Positions 7,141-7,629 of a stretch of DNA of 7,629 bases are shown here, piece by piece (positions within the stretch are counted from its first letter, which is position 1; each line of letters starts with the position of its first letter). Made by a program: the position numbers and the translations under genes. The DNA comes from Tannerella sp. (GTDB lineage Bacteria > Bacteroidota > Bacteroidia > Bacteroidales > Tannerellaceae): contig JAITMT010000480.1 of the NCBI GenBank assembly GCA_031277235.1, positions 1-7,629 of the forward strand, in the 5' to 3' direction. The notes under the pieces were generated by a model. That model had not been told where the DNA came from. It was given only the letters and a program-made list of their open reading frames with translations, and did not search any database.

Positions 7141-7204
7141 CGTAGGGGCGCACCTGCGTGTGCGCCCCGTTTTGTCTGGGCAGACACGCAGGTCTGTCTC
7201 TACG
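7141..7204. repeat. Dispersed-type repeat: two hairpins closed by CGTAG/CTACG
   Basis: The outer arms CGTAG (7141-7145) and CTACG (7200-7204) enclose the GC-rich hairpin at 7145-7168 and a second hairpin CAGAC/GTCTG (7181-7185 with 7192-7196). An alternative fold also exists: CCTGCGTGT (7153-7161) is the reverse complement of ACACGCAGG (7184-7192), so the two halves can pair with each other instead. The layout is the same as in the element at 574-659 although the sequence differs. GTAGGGGCGCACCTGCGTG-type sequences are recalled as dispersed intergenic repeats in many environmental bacteria. This was not checked. Confidence 0.7.
7145..7173 (+). terminator. Candidate terminator of the operon
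   Basis: A perfect 9 bp GC-rich stem, GGGGCGCAC (7145-7153) with GTGCGCCCC (7160-7168), has a 6-base loop and is followed by GTTTTG. It lies 52 bases after the stop codon of the GH5 gene. The T run is only four bases long and the hairpin is also part of a repeat element, so termination here is possible but may be incomplete. Confidence 0.45.
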
Positions 7205-7231
7205 CGAATCCGATGCTGTGGGGACGCTTTT

Positions 7232-7350
7232 TGTCTTGAACCGGGATTTTAGCGGGATTTTCAAGATTGCCGGGATTGTCCCGATTTGAGGATTGGAAGG
7301 ATTAGAATCCTGTTCATCTTGTGAATCCTGTAAAAATCATGGTTTAGACA
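7232..7350. repeat. 119 bp imperfect palindromic intergenic repeat
   Basis: The left half starts TGTCTTGAACCGGGATTTTA. The reverse complement of the right half starts TGTCTAAACCATGATTTTTA. With a few gaps both halves keep the order TGTCT, AACC, GATTTT, GGATT, CAAGAT, GGATT. A hairpin CGGGA/TCCCG (7271-7275 with 7279-7283) sits inside the left half. The AATCCTGTTCATC...AATCCTGTAAA...TGGTT wording resembles repeats that I recall from intergenic regions of Bacteroidota and other environmental genomes. No coding frame is present. Confidence 0.65.
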
Positions 7351-7368
7351 ATCTTCGGTGTGTTGGAG

Positions 7369-7391
7369 GGCACGGATTACAAATCCGCGCC
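7369..7391. repeat. REP-like hairpin
   Basis: GGCACGGATT (7369-7378) and AATCCGCGCC (7382-7391) pair over 10 positions with one A/C mismatch and a 3-base loop, ACA. Short GC-capped hairpins of the form CGGATTnnnAATCCG resemble REP sequences mobilised by IS200-like (RAYT) transposases. No such transposase gene is in the window. Confidence 0.6.
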
Positions 7392-7409
7392 AGCAGCGAA
7401 AACTTGATT

Positions 7410-7431
7410 AATGCACACAGGCATTTTTTTT
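7410..7431 (+). terminator. Weak terminator-like hairpin with long T run
   Basis: AATGC (7410-7414) pairs with GCATT (7421-7425) around a 6-base loop. The T run begins inside the right arm and continues to 7431, followed by GTTTTTT. The stem is only 5 bp, so it is weak alone, but it would be a back-up stop for + strand transcripts that read through the repeats. It also lies between the operon and the converging minus-strand frame. Confidence 0.4.
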
Positions 7432-7474
7432 GTTTTTTATTTCATTTAACTCTTTAATCTAAATTATCAATATA

Positions 7475-7629
7475 TCACTTAATATCACCGCAACTACTGC
7501 ATTGTTTAGTAACTACTTTTGTCACAACACCAACATAATCACGGTGTATCTTATTAATTTCTGATTGGATTCTTGAAGGTAAAGTGCTAAAAGGTATGTC
7601 TTTATAGGAATGTACTACCCTTTCGCATC
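7475..7629 (-). CDS. C-terminal end of a converging gene (partial, unidentified)
   Basis: On the minus strand one frame is open from the right edge to a TGA at 7477-7475, about 50 codons. It includes SYKDIPFSTLPSRIQSEINK, then IHRDYVGVVTKVVTKQ, and ends CSSCGDIK. The other two minus frames stop within about 30 bases of the edge. The residue mix looks like a real protein, and the C-terminal CSSCG resembles half of a zinc-ribbon, but no family can be named. Codons are AT-rich, unlike the operon, which fits a gene of different origin. It faces the operon, with repeats between them. The start lies outside the window. Confidence 0.5.
   Translation of the reverse strand, partial: CERVVHSYKDIPFSTLPSRIQSEINKIHRDYVGVVTKVVTKQCSSCGDIK

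Larger units (their letters stand above)
7093..7474. other. Repeat-rich intergenic region after the operon, no gene seen
   Basis: No frame looks coding. In order it contains a short GAACC/GGTTC inverted repeat (7099-7103 with 7113-7117), a GGGG/CCCC mini-hairpin (7130-7133 with 7138-7141), the GC-rich hairpin and two-hairpin element, a 119 bp imperfect palindrome, a REP-like hairpin and a terminator-like hairpin. The last ~35 bases are AT-rich. The elements after 7140 are described separately. Confidence 0.75.

Noticed and set aside
7494..7526. TnpB-like zinc finger suggested by CSSCG in the minus-strand frame
   Set aside because: The stop comes right after CSSCGDIK, with no second CxxC and no TnpB catalytic motif, so the resemblance is too thin.

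Overview
The window looks like Bacteroidota chromosome, probably Bacteroidales. It holds a SusC/RagA-type TonB-dependent transporter, a SusD-type lipoprotein and a lipoprotein glycoside hydrolase in tight head-to-tail order. Translation starts lack Shine-Dalgarno sequences, and the only clear promoter motif is the Bacteroidota-type TAnnTTTG. Genus cannot be told from the sequence alone.

Layout. Bases 1-78 are probably the last 25 codons of an upstream + strand gene of unknown identity. Bases 79-778 contain no convincing gene. They hold a ~100 bp direct repeat, a ~200 bp long imperfect inverted repeat, a GC-rich hairpin and a compact element of two hairpins enclosed by an outer inverted repeat, followed by a promoter at about 759-786. 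Bases 811-7092 are one apparent operon: susC-like (811-3903), 15 bp gap, susD-like (3919-5514), 12 bp gap, GH5 endoglycoceramidase-like enzyme (5527-7092). Bases 7093-7474 are again non-coding and repeat-rich: a GC-rich hairpin with a short T run, a second two-hairpin element, a 119 bp imperfect palindrome, a REP-like hairpin and a weak terminator-like hairpin with a T8 run. From 7475 to the right edge an AT-rich reading frame on the minus strand is probably the C-terminal end of an unidentified gene.

Working together. The three-gene operon is a minimal polysaccharide-utilisation-type locus. The GH5 lipoprotein would cleave a glycoconjugate, the SusD-like lipoprotein would bind the released glycan at the cell surface, and the SusC-like barrel would import it with TonB energy. 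The GH5 protein carries the DMHQD, NEP and GEWG signatures in an arrangement like endoglycoceramidases, so the glycan head group of a glycolipid is the best guess for the substrate. That is inference. No sigma/anti-sigma pair, hybrid two-component regulator or SusE/F-like protein lies inside the window.

The coding part is recognisable biology. The less ordinary signals are the dense intergenic repeats on both sides of the operon, and an exact 18 bp in-frame palindrome plus a second hairpin in the unusually long signal-peptide region of the susD-like gene. I see no strong evidence for a wholly new system.
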